Shown one piece after another: positions 1 through 10,376 of a stretch of DNA of 64,000 bases. The translations under genes and the position numbers were made by a program. Under the pieces are notes generated by a model. That model was not told the origin of the DNA. It saw only the letters and a list, made by a program, of their open reading frames with translations, and did no database searches. Source of the DNA: Neodiprion pinetum (Eukaryota; Arthropoda; Insecta; Hymenoptera; Diprionidae); the NCBI RefSeq assembly GCF_021155775.2, contig NC_060234.1, positions 40,111,026-40,175,025 on the forward strand, given 5' to 3'. Numbering within the stretch: the first letter of the stretch is position 1; each line of letters opens with the position of its first letter.

Positions 1-118
1 TGTTGAAAGTCAGCATTTTGTCTAGTTAGTTTCAAATATTTGGATTGTCTTTCATCACATATTTCTCGTAACTATTTAGTGAAAACATTCTGAAACTGGG
101 GACTTATTATGGTTTTTA

Positions 119-212
119 ATTTTTGACATTTCCCACCATCCAAGTATTTTGATTGGTTTGTAAAGTTTAACCAACCAATCAGAATGCTTGGATGGTGGGA
201 AATGTGAAAAGT
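119..212. repeat. Imperfect 94-nt foldback with paired CCAAT boxes
   Basis: The core arms 127-158 and 173-204 are reverse complements over 32 nt with two differences, both of the kind that would still allow G:U pairing in RNA. Pairing continues less perfectly out to 119 and 212. The loop is 159-172. GATTGG (151-156) and CCAATC (175-180) are inverted CCAAT boxes flanking the loop. CCAATCAG is the classic NF-Y core, so this may be regulatory, or it may be a small foldback element that happens to carry CCAAT boxes. The structure is seen directly; the function is inference. Confidence 0.6.
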
Positions 213-316
213 GAATAATTGTAATAACACCCCTGTTAAATTCCCGCAAATACAATTTTGACTTTCCGCCTTATTAGCTTCTACCAAACATACATCAATG
301 CATGCGAGCCCCTTAC

Positions 317-388
317 CTTCAATGTACCAACCGAAGTTGCACGATGCGCTTGAAGCAAAAACTCACCTCGCTGCGTGTCGAGATGCAT
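317..388 (-). other. Possible first exon of a divergent gene (two minus-strand splice donors)
   Basis: On the minus strand there is a consensus donor GAG|GTGAGT with the exon ending at 367, and a second, AAG|GTAAGG, with the exon ending at 317. A minus-strand ATG at 388-386 would give seven full codons before the 367 donor. The gene at 606 on the + strand starts about 220 bp away, so the interval 390-600 could be a bidirectional promoter. Only splice-site strings support this; no protein family can be recognised in so short a stretch, and the rest would lie left of the window. Confidence 0.25.
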
Positions 389-591
389 TTGTAATTTCGT
401 ATCAAACGAAAGTTGTTTACAGACGCTCACGCAATCGAAGCGAAATTGTCTAAAAGTTTTTCCAAGTGATATGGAGATGCATTTGCACTCTGTACTTCAT
501 TTTTGTACGCTCAAGGAAAGCAAATTGTTACAATTCGATTTCGTTCCTACTTCTGTCAAATAGAAACAGAAAGTTACGAGCGATTTTGAGG

Positions 592-609
592 ATGTCTCGC
601 TACCCATGA
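592..609 (+). promoter_or_regulatory. Upstream ORF whose stop overlaps the Gemin8 start codon
   Basis: ATG at 592 opens five codons that end at TGA 607-609. That stop shares bases with the ATG at 606-608 (ATGA overlap). If the transcript starts upstream of 592, ribosomes translating this uORF would terminate exactly on the main start, an arrangement that can support reinitiation. It lies in a different frame from the main ORF. The role is inference, because the transcription start is unknown. Confidence 0.3.
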
Positions 610-1637
610 CTAAACCTATACTTATACTCGGTTCTGTGTTTGACAACCTTCCGGATTGCGAAAACGTCATTAACCAAGAGATGGACGTTAACTTAAACGC
701 GAAGCGACCGAAGACAAGAAAGAGAAAACGTCACTCGAAGATTAAACGCCGGGAACAAGCCCGCCTTGAGGTTAGGTTTGCCAAACGTCGTAAACTCGTG
801 GCTGCCGAACGTAATGTTTACGTTTCTGTTAAGTCGAAGGAAAAACTAACGAACGCCATGCAGGCGAACACATTCTGGGAAAACTACAAAGCCGCTCACG
901 AGTGGCAACAAAGGTTACCTTGAAATACAATACTTACACGAGATTTTTATTCCCGTTCATATTTTAATTCAGCTCAAGTATCTCAAGCTCTGCAGGAACA
1001 CAAATTTAACAATGTCAGTTATTAAAAACCCTTACGTGACACTCAGTTTACATTTTAATAACCAAAATATCTGCCCGTTAGACTTGTTTTTCATTGTTAT
1101 TCCAGGCATAGTGTAGAGTGGTGGAAATCACGGTGCGTTGCACTGGAACATGAAAACGTTATTCTGCGTGATAAAATAAGGGAGTTGACGTCAAACTCGA
1201 TTCGACACGGAGTCAATGATTCCTCCGTCAAGCTAGGCAGACGTAGAGGAGCACGGACTGAGAGCCTTCGACGAAGTAGTCGCAACAGGGGGGACGACGA
1301 ATGGCAGGAGCAAGAAGAAGCTTCAGATAATGATAACCTGGAATTTCAAGTTGACGAAGATATGATGAAGTTTTTCGAACAAACTATTAGGCACAAGATA
1401 GAATTAAAGGAAAAACGGGACGTCGAATCTGCCCGGGAAAAGGCGGAGCTCGAGGAGGAGGTTCCAATGGAAGGTGGAGCCGCTTGGATGCGGACTAAAC
1501 TTGAAGGGGCTAAATTACTTTACGGTACTGCTAGTCCCAGAATCTTGGCCATGGAAACCGCTCTGCAGGCTACAAACGATCGGCACAAAGACCGAGCAAA
1601 GCCGCAGTACTGGCCAAATATTCCCCTGAAATTGTAG
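606..1637 (+). CDS. GEMIN8: Gem-associated protein 8 (Gemin8) homologue, two exons
   Basis: Coding join is 606-913 plus 1106-1637 (840 nt, 279 residues plus TAG). The donor is AAG|GTTACC, weaker than consensus; the acceptor TTCCAG at 1105 is good. The intron is 192 bp in phase 2 and rebuilds an Arg codon at residue 103. ATG 606 is the first in-frame Met after a stop at 561. Residues 90-103 (FWENYKAAHEWQQR) match the conserved aromatic segment of Gemin8, and the C-terminus is diagnostic: KLLYG near 239, AMETALQ, then KPQYWPNIPLKL ending at 279, as in vertebrate Gemin8. Between them lie an acidic stretch and a charged helix. Gemin8 links SMN to Gemin6/Gemin7 in the complex that loads Sm proteins onto snRNAs. 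Odd: residues 32-70 form a very basic, NLS-like extension absent from human GEMIN8 (242 residues). The family call rests on recalled motif similarity, not on a search. Confidence 0.85.
914..1105 (+). other. GEMIN8: Gemin8 intron 1
   Basis: This is a 192-bp GT-AG intron. The frame closes exactly when it is removed: the upstream exon ends with two bases of a codon and the downstream exon supplies G, giving AGG. Without splicing, the upstream frame stops at 921-923 and would lose the conserved C-terminus. The donor is the atypical GTTACC. Confidence 0.75.
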
Positions 1638-1752
1638 ATAGTTATTAACGATTTTTATTTCACTGGTCGCTGGTAGCAAACTTCATTTTCATTTTTAAAG
1701 GCAGTTAGCCAGCTGTTAACGTATTAGATCCTGCTATGAGCATTGCGTATTT

Positions 1753-1758
1753 ATTAAA
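1753..1758 (+). terminator. Candidate poly(A) signal ATTAAA for Gemin8
   Basis: ATTAAA lies 116 nt after the stop codon. I found no AATAAA between 1637 and this point. ATTAAA is the commonest variant signal, so this is a plausible but unproven 3' end. Confidence 0.35.
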
Positions 1759-1834
1759 CTAAGTATTATCATACAGCAATTGCTTTGTGGACTTCATAGT
1801 TTTATGCGTAATATTTGGTTAATATCTAGCGATA

Positions 1835-1839
<5 letters not shown>

Positions 1840-1875
<36 letters not shown>
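1840..1875. repeat. (AT)n microsatellite
   Basis: About 18 uninterrupted AT units. Confidence 0.95.
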
Positions 1876-1877
<2 letters not shown>

Positions 1878-3484
1878 CTAGTACAGTTATCCAATGTTTA
1901 AACATAAATTGCCAACATTAAACTGCAGTAAAGTCATTATCATTTCATTCTCGATTTTAACTCAGCAATGTGGAATTTCTTATCACAACCTTGATTGATT
2001 TAAGAAAAGTTCATCCGAATAGCGTAAATATCGAAAATTAATAATTATGCTTTAGCATCTAAATTAGATCTAATTTTTCGTCTGTTGAATACTAAATGTG
2101 TATGAAATTTAGCTATTATCAAACCTACTCCAGTCATTTTTCAGACCAACATTCACTCTATCAGCAAATTTATCTGCGTTCATAATTAATTCGTGTGACG
2201 GCTAATTAAATTCAAATTGCAATATCGCCCAGAAATGTGTTTCAATTTTACTACCAGAGTTATTTGTTCCGTTTTTTTTTTTTCTTAATTTATTCTTACA
2301 TTTCTTCTACCTCGCTACATATAAATCAGCAAGTATAGTTTATAATGCACACATATATGGATACGCGGATAATTTATTCAAATGTCCAAAAGATATTGCA
2401 AATCAGTAGCAAGACCACGTTTCATAATTACGAACATCAAAGTTGTTCCGGTTATTTCAAAGTACATAAAGCGATCTATTTGATAAATTGATATTCAAAT
2501 TATACAAGAAATATATTTATATCCGTAATATTTGATAATTCGCGTTGAGACGCTTGATGGTAAATTAATAGTTCGTATCCTATTACAACGACCGGAATGA
2601 TTAATGTGTTTCTAAAACCGTGTTACGAATCCCTTGTCCGAGATTCACTCTCACCAAGCGATTGAAAGAAGTATAATTACCACATTGTATTACAACTTAC
2701 GTGTATTTTTGATATATCTCGGATGGATATTACATTCGAATAAAAGAATAGAATCCCTTTTTTCGACGTTGATTGCTAGAAATGTAATAATAATAATTAC
2801 AAAAACTGTGAAAGAGCGGCGTGGGATGCAGGTCTTAATATCTAGAAATACGCGTCATTATCACGGGAGTTTGGGATTTGATGTGCCTACTTACGGAACG
2901 GAAAAAAGTTTGCGATCGAGCTTATTATTTGTTATACATACAGTAAAACTGACGACTTGACTCGCGAAAGAAAAGTATAACGACCCTCTCGCGTTTGTGC
3001 AACTTCGCTGTTTTTGGCATTGCGTAGAATATTGTCGGAGATATATCCTTTTATATAAATCTATAATTTCTTACTCGTTAAAGTCGCGGGGAGGCGGGGA
3101 GAGGCCATGATTTCTCAATTAACTTAATGCCCTTTTAATAATCCATTCATTCAGTAGTTGGCCTTTCTCTTGAGTCTCGGAATTTTTGTCTCCGTCGGCG
3201 GAGCTGTAAGCAAGCATCATTCGAAACTTTTGAATAAGGAATGTTTTCCTTAGGAACGAATCTCATTGAGGCCTCATTGCAAATGAGTACGCAAATTGGT
3301 GGTACAAGTATTCATTTTCGATGTAATTGTATTATTATTTAAAGATAATTGTAAATCCTTAGCACAACACTTTGAAAAAAATTATCTGCACGCTACAGCT
3401 ATAACTTTGAGTTTTTTAAAAAGTTGTTGCAGACGATTTCTCGTACGATGAACAATTTGTACGAAGATTCAATCGAATTTGAAG

Positions 3485-3501
3485 AAAAAAAAAAAAAAAA
3501 A
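3485..3501. repeat. Poly(A) tract, A17
   Basis: A homopolymer in AT-rich spacer, with no recognisable retroelement body attached to it. Confidence 0.9.
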
Positions 3502-4713
3502 CATGAAGCATGATTTATCTGTGATATTTGATCTTTGTAAATGCGATTGGTGAGGGAATCTGCGCGTTTTATTGATACTCTCGTAGGTCTGCATGTAACA
3601 AGCAAAATATCCAGATTTATTTATACAACAGAAAATTTTGAAGCGTGACGCGCGTTCCTCGATACTTGTAGTCGATCGCTTGAGTGGATAGCGAATAAAA
3701 ACTTCCCTAGACTATGTATAGGTGTATAATAGAGAGCTACAGGGTACAGAGTACAACCACTATTTTTAGCAATCAACCAAGTGAAACATCTCCATAGCTA
3801 TTATTCCTGCTTCAGTCTCTGCACAGACTTGTAGAATTAGCATCAGCTTCAGAATCGTCGTATGATCGTCGACGGAAATGTACAAAAATCCGATGTAGAG
3901 TTGGCCAAGAATATGATGTGGAAATTTATATAGTTTTGTGTTTGACTATTTCATTCAAAGTTATTTTAATTCGTAAAATATCACCTCGATTACTATACGA
4001 TACATTAATAAGAATAGCTTCTAAAAGATTTTTTTCCATGTACCTAAGGCTGCCTGTACTTGTAAGGGTTACGCGGTTGTGAGTGCAGTTACGGCTTGGC
4101 AGTAAATGACACTTATCTGAGGAAATATACCAAACCAATTAATGAAGGTAATCTGAAATACCAAGCAATACTTTTATGTATTATTATTACTTGCATCAGA
4201 ATTATAATTGTTTGAGTCGAGCTGGTATAATTTTATCACCGCTGGACAATTGGAATTGTACCGGCTTATTTTATGTGTTATACCATGGTGCACGTTATAC
4301 TTAGCATTTCTTCATACTGCATCTTCTGACACGCCATGTTATAGATTATTACGTTACTGTTTTTAAATCACACCTGAAACCCGGTGTTATTAATTTCACA
4401 GAATTATCTTTCATTTAAAAATTTTTGAATGCCTTTTTTGCTTGTATTTTGACTTCACTTTTCTACATTCATTATTGATACTTTGGAAGACGTAACACCA
4501 AATCTTAATGCCAAAAGATGAATCGTATCTGAGACAGCTATTGTATTTCTACATAGTAGATATAATTAATTTCTTTTATCGTCTTTTCGCTTTTTTTCCC
4601 TTCCTCTTTGTTGCCGTCATATTGCAATAAATACGTCATAAAATCTTTGTGAGAACATCCATCGCGTGAATAATATAACATGCAGTGACATGCTAGATAA
4701 TAACGAAAAAGGT

Positions 4714-4792
4714 CGCCTGCGGATAGGCAACCCAAATTTCTTGGTCAAGTATTTGTGCAAGCGATGAAATTTCGGTTGCCGATCCGCAGGCG
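4714..4792. ncRNA. miRNA-precursor-like hairpin (strand undetermined)
   Basis: Arms 4714-4740 and 4766-4792 pair at 25 of 27 positions, with single mismatches at 4725/4781 and 4733/4773. The loop is 25 nt. The outer part of the stem is GC-rich while the surroundings are AT-rich. Stem length, spaced single mismatches and loop size fit an animal pre-miRNA; a short inverted-repeat element is the alternative. I do not recognise a known insect miRNA seed. The structure is seen; the ncRNA role is inference. Confidence 0.35.
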
Positions 4793-5006
4793 AGGCTTCT
4801 TTTTCGGGATAATCTCTTTGCAGTATGCATGCGATGCGTAAAAATGAGAATCGTGTCCGGCTAAATTTCGTTTTTTCTTTCGCTTCTTTCTGTCCATACA
4901 CATGTTTCTGATCTAAGGCGTGTAACTTAAAACCTTCACAATGAAACAGACTCCTTCTTCCTCCGTCGGAGCGTAACCTTGTAAAGTTGTGAAGTTTTCG
5001 ACGCAG

Positions 5007-5350
5007 CTGATCCGGATCGACCGGAAATGGACACCGCTACTCATCTAGCGATCCCAAACGACTATACCAAGGAATATAACGGCGATAGAAACAAGAGTTC
5101 CGAGAACCGACGGTCGCGATCCATAGATCGGATGCGCAGATCGATAGGCGAGCTACTATAACCACAAGCACTTGGGATTATAGTTATAAAGCATGCAAGC
5201 GAAATAGTTGTGTCACGCATAGTATAAGTAAATTATACAATCTAGGAGGTAGTTATAGTTAGTTACAAGTATGTATACATAGTATCGTGTATTCGAAAGG
5301 TCGGTTAATCAGCAACGCGAAAGCTAATAAAAGTTTCAATATTTTTGCAA
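5007..5350 (+). CDS. Candidate orphan terminal coding exon with 3'UTR
   Basis: An open frame beginning at the stop at 4982 runs to TAA at 5159-5161. From ATG 5027 it gives 44 residues, hydrophilic with a balanced composition, containing a run of acidic, Asn and Lys residues and then RRSRSIDRMRRSIGELL at the end. A possible acceptor (TTTTCGACGCAG) precedes 5007. AATAAA follows the stop by about 165 nt at 5326-5331. Together this looks like the last exon of a + strand gene whose other exons are not identified. It could instead be a short independent ORF from ATG 5027 (good GAAATGG context). I do not recognise the family. Confidence 0.35.
5326..5331 (+). terminator. AATAAA poly(A) signal
   Basis: A canonical hexamer about 165 nt after the stop of the candidate terminal exon, in a short AT-rich 3' region. 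It supports a transcript ending near 5345-5360. Confidence 0.4.
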
Positions 5351-5359
5351 CATGTATCG

Positions 5360-6880
5360 TAATCTCTCAGTGGGAGATCAATCCATCTTCCGTACTGTGA
5401 AATCAGTTAATTCTCACTTACATAGTTTTCAGTCATGCGGTTTTCGCCACGTGTTTATTCTTCCTTATCTATAATGCTCCTCTAAGCTATACGTATACCA
5501 TTGATTTTCTTACGCGCGACAAGAAGTGGAAAAATGAGTTTTACGGTCGTTCCATTAATTCCCTCCGGACGTCGCTGTTATGGTGGCGCAGCTCATTTAC
5601 GGGCAACATGTCGGTGCACATACTACGTTGGTTCATGCAACCATCTCTCGGGGAAGTTGACGTGCGTATACCAGGTATACTCATATACCCTTGAAACAAG
5701 TTATTAAACCGATGCTCGAATCAGATTAGTTTAGACTCGCGTTAGTGTAGCCAATACCCGGAGGATCTTTGGTACGTGTACGAAGGTACAATACATATTT
5801 CGTGCACCTTATTGACGCCCAGGTTAAGGGTGAAACACTAAATCTGTCCACGTGCAAAACGAAATTGCCACATGTACAAAACACGGTTGTGTGGTAGCAC
5901 TTTCGAATTTTAACCTTTGTAGTACAACGGACGCGATGCGAGTTCTCTTCGTGATTCGTACAACGTGATAATCGAGGTTTCAAAAACCAATCTCTCAAAC
6001 TGGATTCATATTTTTATTCGTTAAAATGGTTCGTCCTCGAGGAAAATCGCTATTTATTCGATCGTCAAATAAAAAAATATGGCTGAATGAGTATGAATTT
6101 CGCGATTCCGGATAGATCACTTGATTTAAACAAAGATACAGTAGTTTCAATGATAATTTCGACTGAGAATTACTTCAAGCGAACGATTCTTCATTACTAA
6201 TTGTAAATTAACTTGATAATTCAGCAAATCCTTTGTGCGTTTTTGAAATTACTATAACTGTATTCGATAGTTTAAAATTTTCGCATACATCGATCATGAA
6301 CGTTTAACAATTCATTCCATTAAACGTCAAATTCAACACATTTTTTCACCATACCATGTTTCTTGTTACCTCATATTATATGGAATAATTAATGACCTCC
6401 TAAAAATATCATTTCAACGACTTTTGTATAGGATTCAGTTATACTGTACAGAGAATCACAGAAAATTCTTTAAGAAACCGGTGTAACCTCTCGAAAACTT
6501 TACTTGTTAACTCCGATGGGTAGTAAAACTTACTGCTACTACTTATATAACTTGAGATTCATCGATTACCGATGATTCAGTCTGTTCAGCCAGGAAAGAA
6601 TAATGGTTGAAATGACCTAAGTCTTCCATCGTAATGGCAGTGAATCTATAATGTCATTCGGAATCACTGCAAATTTCACAATTGAATGTCATGTACCGTT
6701 AGTCAAGATCGGTGTATAAAACCAAACAAATTTTAAACACGGAAATAAAATCACAGTGCACTGCGTTGATTTCATAGCGCTGCAAATAAAACTGAATTAC
6801 CATCGCGTTGCTTGTATGATTAATGATTTATCTTGGTATTCTTGTGTAGTCATGACTCGGTTGTAAGGTGTAATTTATAC
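5360..6880. other. AT-rich spacer without recognisable gene
   Basis: No coding region is recognised. There is a 15-bp perfect palindrome (GTATACC-A-GGTATAC, 5666-5680). The minus-strand frame at 5726-5998 has no family resemblance. Confidence 0.55.
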
Positions 6881-6898
6881 CCAAGAATTCTGTGCAGT

Positions 6899-7007
6899 TG
6901 CACGAAGAAATTTTTTTATTTCTTCTAGTTACTAGAAAATTTTAGTAAAATGGGTATTGTTACAATAACGCTTCAAATATTGTTGAAATTATGTTAAAAA
7001 ATAATAC
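6899..7007. mobile_element. Diverged partial copy of the 11698-12126 inverted-repeat element
   Basis: Bases 6929-7007 align by eye, with small gaps, to 11727-11796. Shared words include ACTAGAA, AGTAAA and AATATTGTTG. A terminus-like CAC..GAAGAAATTT at 6901-6913 resembles the other element's end. No right-hand terminus was found. This is an old, truncated non-autonomous element; its superfamily is unresolved. Confidence 0.4.
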
Positions 7008-7170
7008 AATCACTAACTATTGACCGTGATTATAGTTGTCAGTGCTAAATTTTCTGGTTGTCGCAATATTAGGTCCATTTTCTTTAGATGACTACATTTT
7101 TGAAATAAAGAAAGCTTATCTTTTACCAACATCGTCAAATCATCGCAATATTTACAAAAAAAAAAATATA

Positions 7171-7500
7171 TATGGGTCGTTCCATGTCAAATCGACCAAT
7201 GGTTGTACTCGACCCCTTTTGTTTTGGATGAAATTTGGTCAGAAGTTTTCATTTATCATACAAAGAAGTTCTGCCAAAGTCAAAAAATTAAAATGGTTTT
7301 TTTCAAAAGTTATGCAACTTTTAAAATTCCACTATTTTTCCTGTTTTTTAAAATTATGCTTCAAAGATCTCGAAAACTATTATAATTACTCGAATGATCT
7401 GAGCTAGATTTTCAAGGTGATACTCGAAGCTACCAACAAAAAATTTTTTTATTTTTATTTCTAGAGCTATTCATTTTCATTTCAAGAGCTATATTTCTCG
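7171..7500. repeat. Candidate interspersed repeat (GGTCGTTCCATGTCAAATCGACC unit)
   Basis: The segment begins with GGTCGTTCCATGTCAAATCG, a phrase I associate with repeats dispersed in several insect genomes. It contains a short inversion (GGTCG.. with CGACC) and is followed by AT-rich sequence. No transposase is encoded. The call rests on weak recall and needs a copy-number check. Confidence 0.25.
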
Positions 7501-7755
7501 GTCATGGGAAGAAACGAAAGAGATATAAAGAATGTACAATAACACGAATTGAAATTTTCTTCGATGAGTGAAAGGCACAGTTAAGTAAGTAACGTGCAGG
7601 GTACTGAGAATCCATAGATATAACCACCGGCCGACGGAGCAGCCCGGCAATCCATCATCCACGAAAAGTTAGAAGGGAACTTGAGAGTTAAAAATCACTC
7701 TCACTTCCACCCTTGCATCTTGGCGGTTCCACATCGGCTTCATATATACATCGGC

Positions 7756-7803
7756 CTCTCTCTTCCTCTCTTCCTCTCTTCCTGTCTTCCTATCTTCCTT
7801 CTC
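7756..7803. repeat. Pyrimidine tandem repeat (TCTCTTCC-type)
   Basis: About six imperfect 8-bp units of C and T. Confidence 0.8.
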
Positions 7804-8837
7804 CGCTCACGTCCGACCGTTACAATAACAATTAGTTACTTGACCGTACGTCCAGCCCTCTAATTCCCTTCTCGGTATCTATATGCAGGTAAAACTGAGG
7901 GCTCGGAGACCTTGAATTAAGGTGCGTTGTATGCAAGGCGCTTCGAGTAGCATCGCGGAACGCCGGTGAAGGTTCAAAGCTTGGTTTGTTCCGCCTACAC
8001 CTTTCGTTCCTTCGAAACAAACCTGAAACCGTTTTTAAGGAATATAGAACCTGACAGGGGAGCGAGGTCCAATGAAGTGCACTTTTTCTTTCGCCCTCTA
8101 CAAATTTGCAAAACGTAGTCGTAAGTTTACCTGAATTATGGAAGGCAATTCCCTGCGCGGTGTAATTAAATTAGTCCTGGACTGTAGCGGATGAATTTAT
8201 TGCGTACTATCGTTATAAATTCTTTTCCAAAGATTACCAACTTGTAGTTTATCAACAATTTCAAAGGCCTTACCGCATGACGTGTATAATATGGAAATTG
8301 CGCGTCCAGGATATAAAGACAGAATCGTAACTGTCTATAATTAAAACTAGGTATTTTACGAAGAACTTACTTTCAACGAACGAATGACTTACATTCTGAC
8401 CGACGGAATTAACGGATCAGCAACTAGTCTCGATTTTCCTTTCTTCTTCACCTCTTCGCCGACCCCTCAACACGTTCTCTGGATTTCCCGGTTTCCTTTA
8501 ATCTCGGTAATCTAAGGGGGAAGAATTCATTAATCGAGTCGGTTCGAGGCCCCATTTTTAACCCGTATTTTCTATCAATGTATTCTCTTCCCGCCGCACA
8601 AGTCGCACGGCGATAGCCGTACATGTTACACAACATTGTCGCCATCGGAAATGAATAATAATTCGAATTAACCCGCAACGTACCGATGCGATATGAGAAC
8701 AAGGAGAAAATCATTCCACGGATGTAGATTTTGAATCGACATTTGAATCGAGTGACCACTTTATCAATCGTCTCAGGCATTAACGCGTCGATGCTTTGAA
8801 AAACGGACCCCGTCGTGTTTTAGGATTCTGTGTTTCG

Positions 8838-8860
8838 ACGGCGACGGCGGCGGCGGCGGG
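8838..8860. repeat. (CGG)n-rich patch
   Basis: GGC/CGG triplets immediately upstream of a TATA-like motif at 8894. Confidence 0.75.
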
Positions 8861-8893
8861 GTGGGAACGGGTTTTAAAAAAAGTCGGAGAGCA

Positions 8894-8899
8894 TATAAG
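8894..8899 (+). promoter_or_regulatory. Candidate TATA box
   Basis: CATATAAGG sits in GC-rich surroundings just after a CGG patch. Expected initiation is about 30 bp downstream, near an ACAGTATT at 8930. No convincing downstream ORF was found, so this is only a candidate promoter, perhaps for an untranslated leader exon. Confidence 0.2.
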
Positions 8900-10356
8900 G
8901 CGGCCGTCTATGCAGGCCGTCTTGGAAACACAGTATTGGGCTCGGCTATTCCATCAATAGTTATCTCTGGACCCAGCGGTTGACACGGGACCTGGAACTT
9001 GGAGAAACCAGTTCGAAGTCTCGCCCGATTCCTTGCCCGGGGAAAGTCCCTAATTACCGAGATAACGCGTGTCGCGATGTCAGCCCCGGTTACGAATCGG
9101 TCTCCTAGTCGTCTGAGCTTCGACTTGACTAGTCAACGGCATATCCTCACGGCGCACCTACACGCGTTGCAGAGGACGTGGTCCACTTTCGGTCGATCCT
9201 GGCTCTCCGAGCGACGGATATTCCTCTTGTGAACGAAACACGAATATTCGAAAACTTGCGCGTCGGGGGATTATCAAGACCGAGTAAATGGAAACGCTAC
9301 CGAACGTGACGTGCTACAATTAGTTGATATCGGATCCAATTATCTCGATTCCGCGGTGATTTAGGCTGCACGATCGAGGTGAAAGATATGAGGGATACAA
9401 TTTTTTTTAGATGAATTAAAAAATTCTACGGACATGAAAGCTTTGAACGATACTGTATCGTGATGGCGAAGAGATAGGAACCGAGGTCGCAAGAATTGTG
9501 CAAATAAATTCTGCCGATTGCGACGATCAAGAAATAGATTCAACGTTGCACCATCCAGAATATATCGTATCGACTACAATCGAAACGTATCGAATTACGC
9601 TAAATAATCACCGTGCCATGTTTTCTTGGACTTTCAACGATATTGAAACCGTAATTGTGTCGTTACAGAAGTGAAATTTTTCTCCGTGTAATAATGAGAA
9701 GAACGCCTTTACCAATACGAATTCGAACCTGATACGAAAAATGCGGATTCCTTGGGACACGGGATATTGCTGCGGAGAAAAATTGAGCCCGTGAAAGGGG
9801 AACGGAGGATTGAAAATTGAGGAACGGCCGGGGTGATGGGACCAGCGGCATAATGACAGGGTGCACGGCTCGCTGCGGACCGCTAACGAACCAGCTTTGG
9901 GTCGGCCGTTGGTCCGATGCCCCGGCCCAGACTCGGCTAGGAGACAACACTGTGTTATTTCACCACTTCGAAGGTCGGAGCATCATCAGAAATCATCGCC
10001 GAATCCATATAATCAGTAGAGGGTTACGTGCAAGCATCATTTTAAGAGGGCTGACTCCTAATTGCGAGAGGTCCTTTGAAGCAAGGAAAGGATCAACGCG
10101 GAGAAATAGGAGCTGGAAGATTCAGTCGTCGACGTAGACTTGACGAAAACTCGAATCATTTTACCACCGATATTGAGATGAAATTTTAAATCGTTGAAAA
10201 TCGTGGGTGGCGAATATAAATTTGCTGAATTGAAGTTCACGCATTCTCAAAGTTGTTCTTTTATCTTACATTCATGATTACTTGTATTGAAATATATCTT
10301 AATTCTCAATTCCAAGATCAGTCAGTACAAAATTAACATTTGACACGAGTCAGGTG

Positions 10357-10376
10357 TTTTTTTTTTTTTTTTTTTT
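10357..10376. repeat. Poly(T) tract, T20
   Basis: An uninterrupted homopolymer in non-coding DNA. Confidence 0.9.

Larger units (their letters stand above)
1760..4700. other. AT-rich spacer without recognisable gene
   Basis: Strongly AT-rich DNA with an (AT) microsatellite at 1840-1875, T-runs near 2272 and an A17 run at 3485-3501. The open frames here (for example 2634-2960) start at non-ATG codons and have compositions typical of chance ORFs. I see no domain and no paired splice signals. Confidence 0.6.

Noticed and set aside
5666..5680. 15-bp perfect palindrome
   Set aside because: Short palindromes of this size are expected at low frequency and nothing nearby gives it context.
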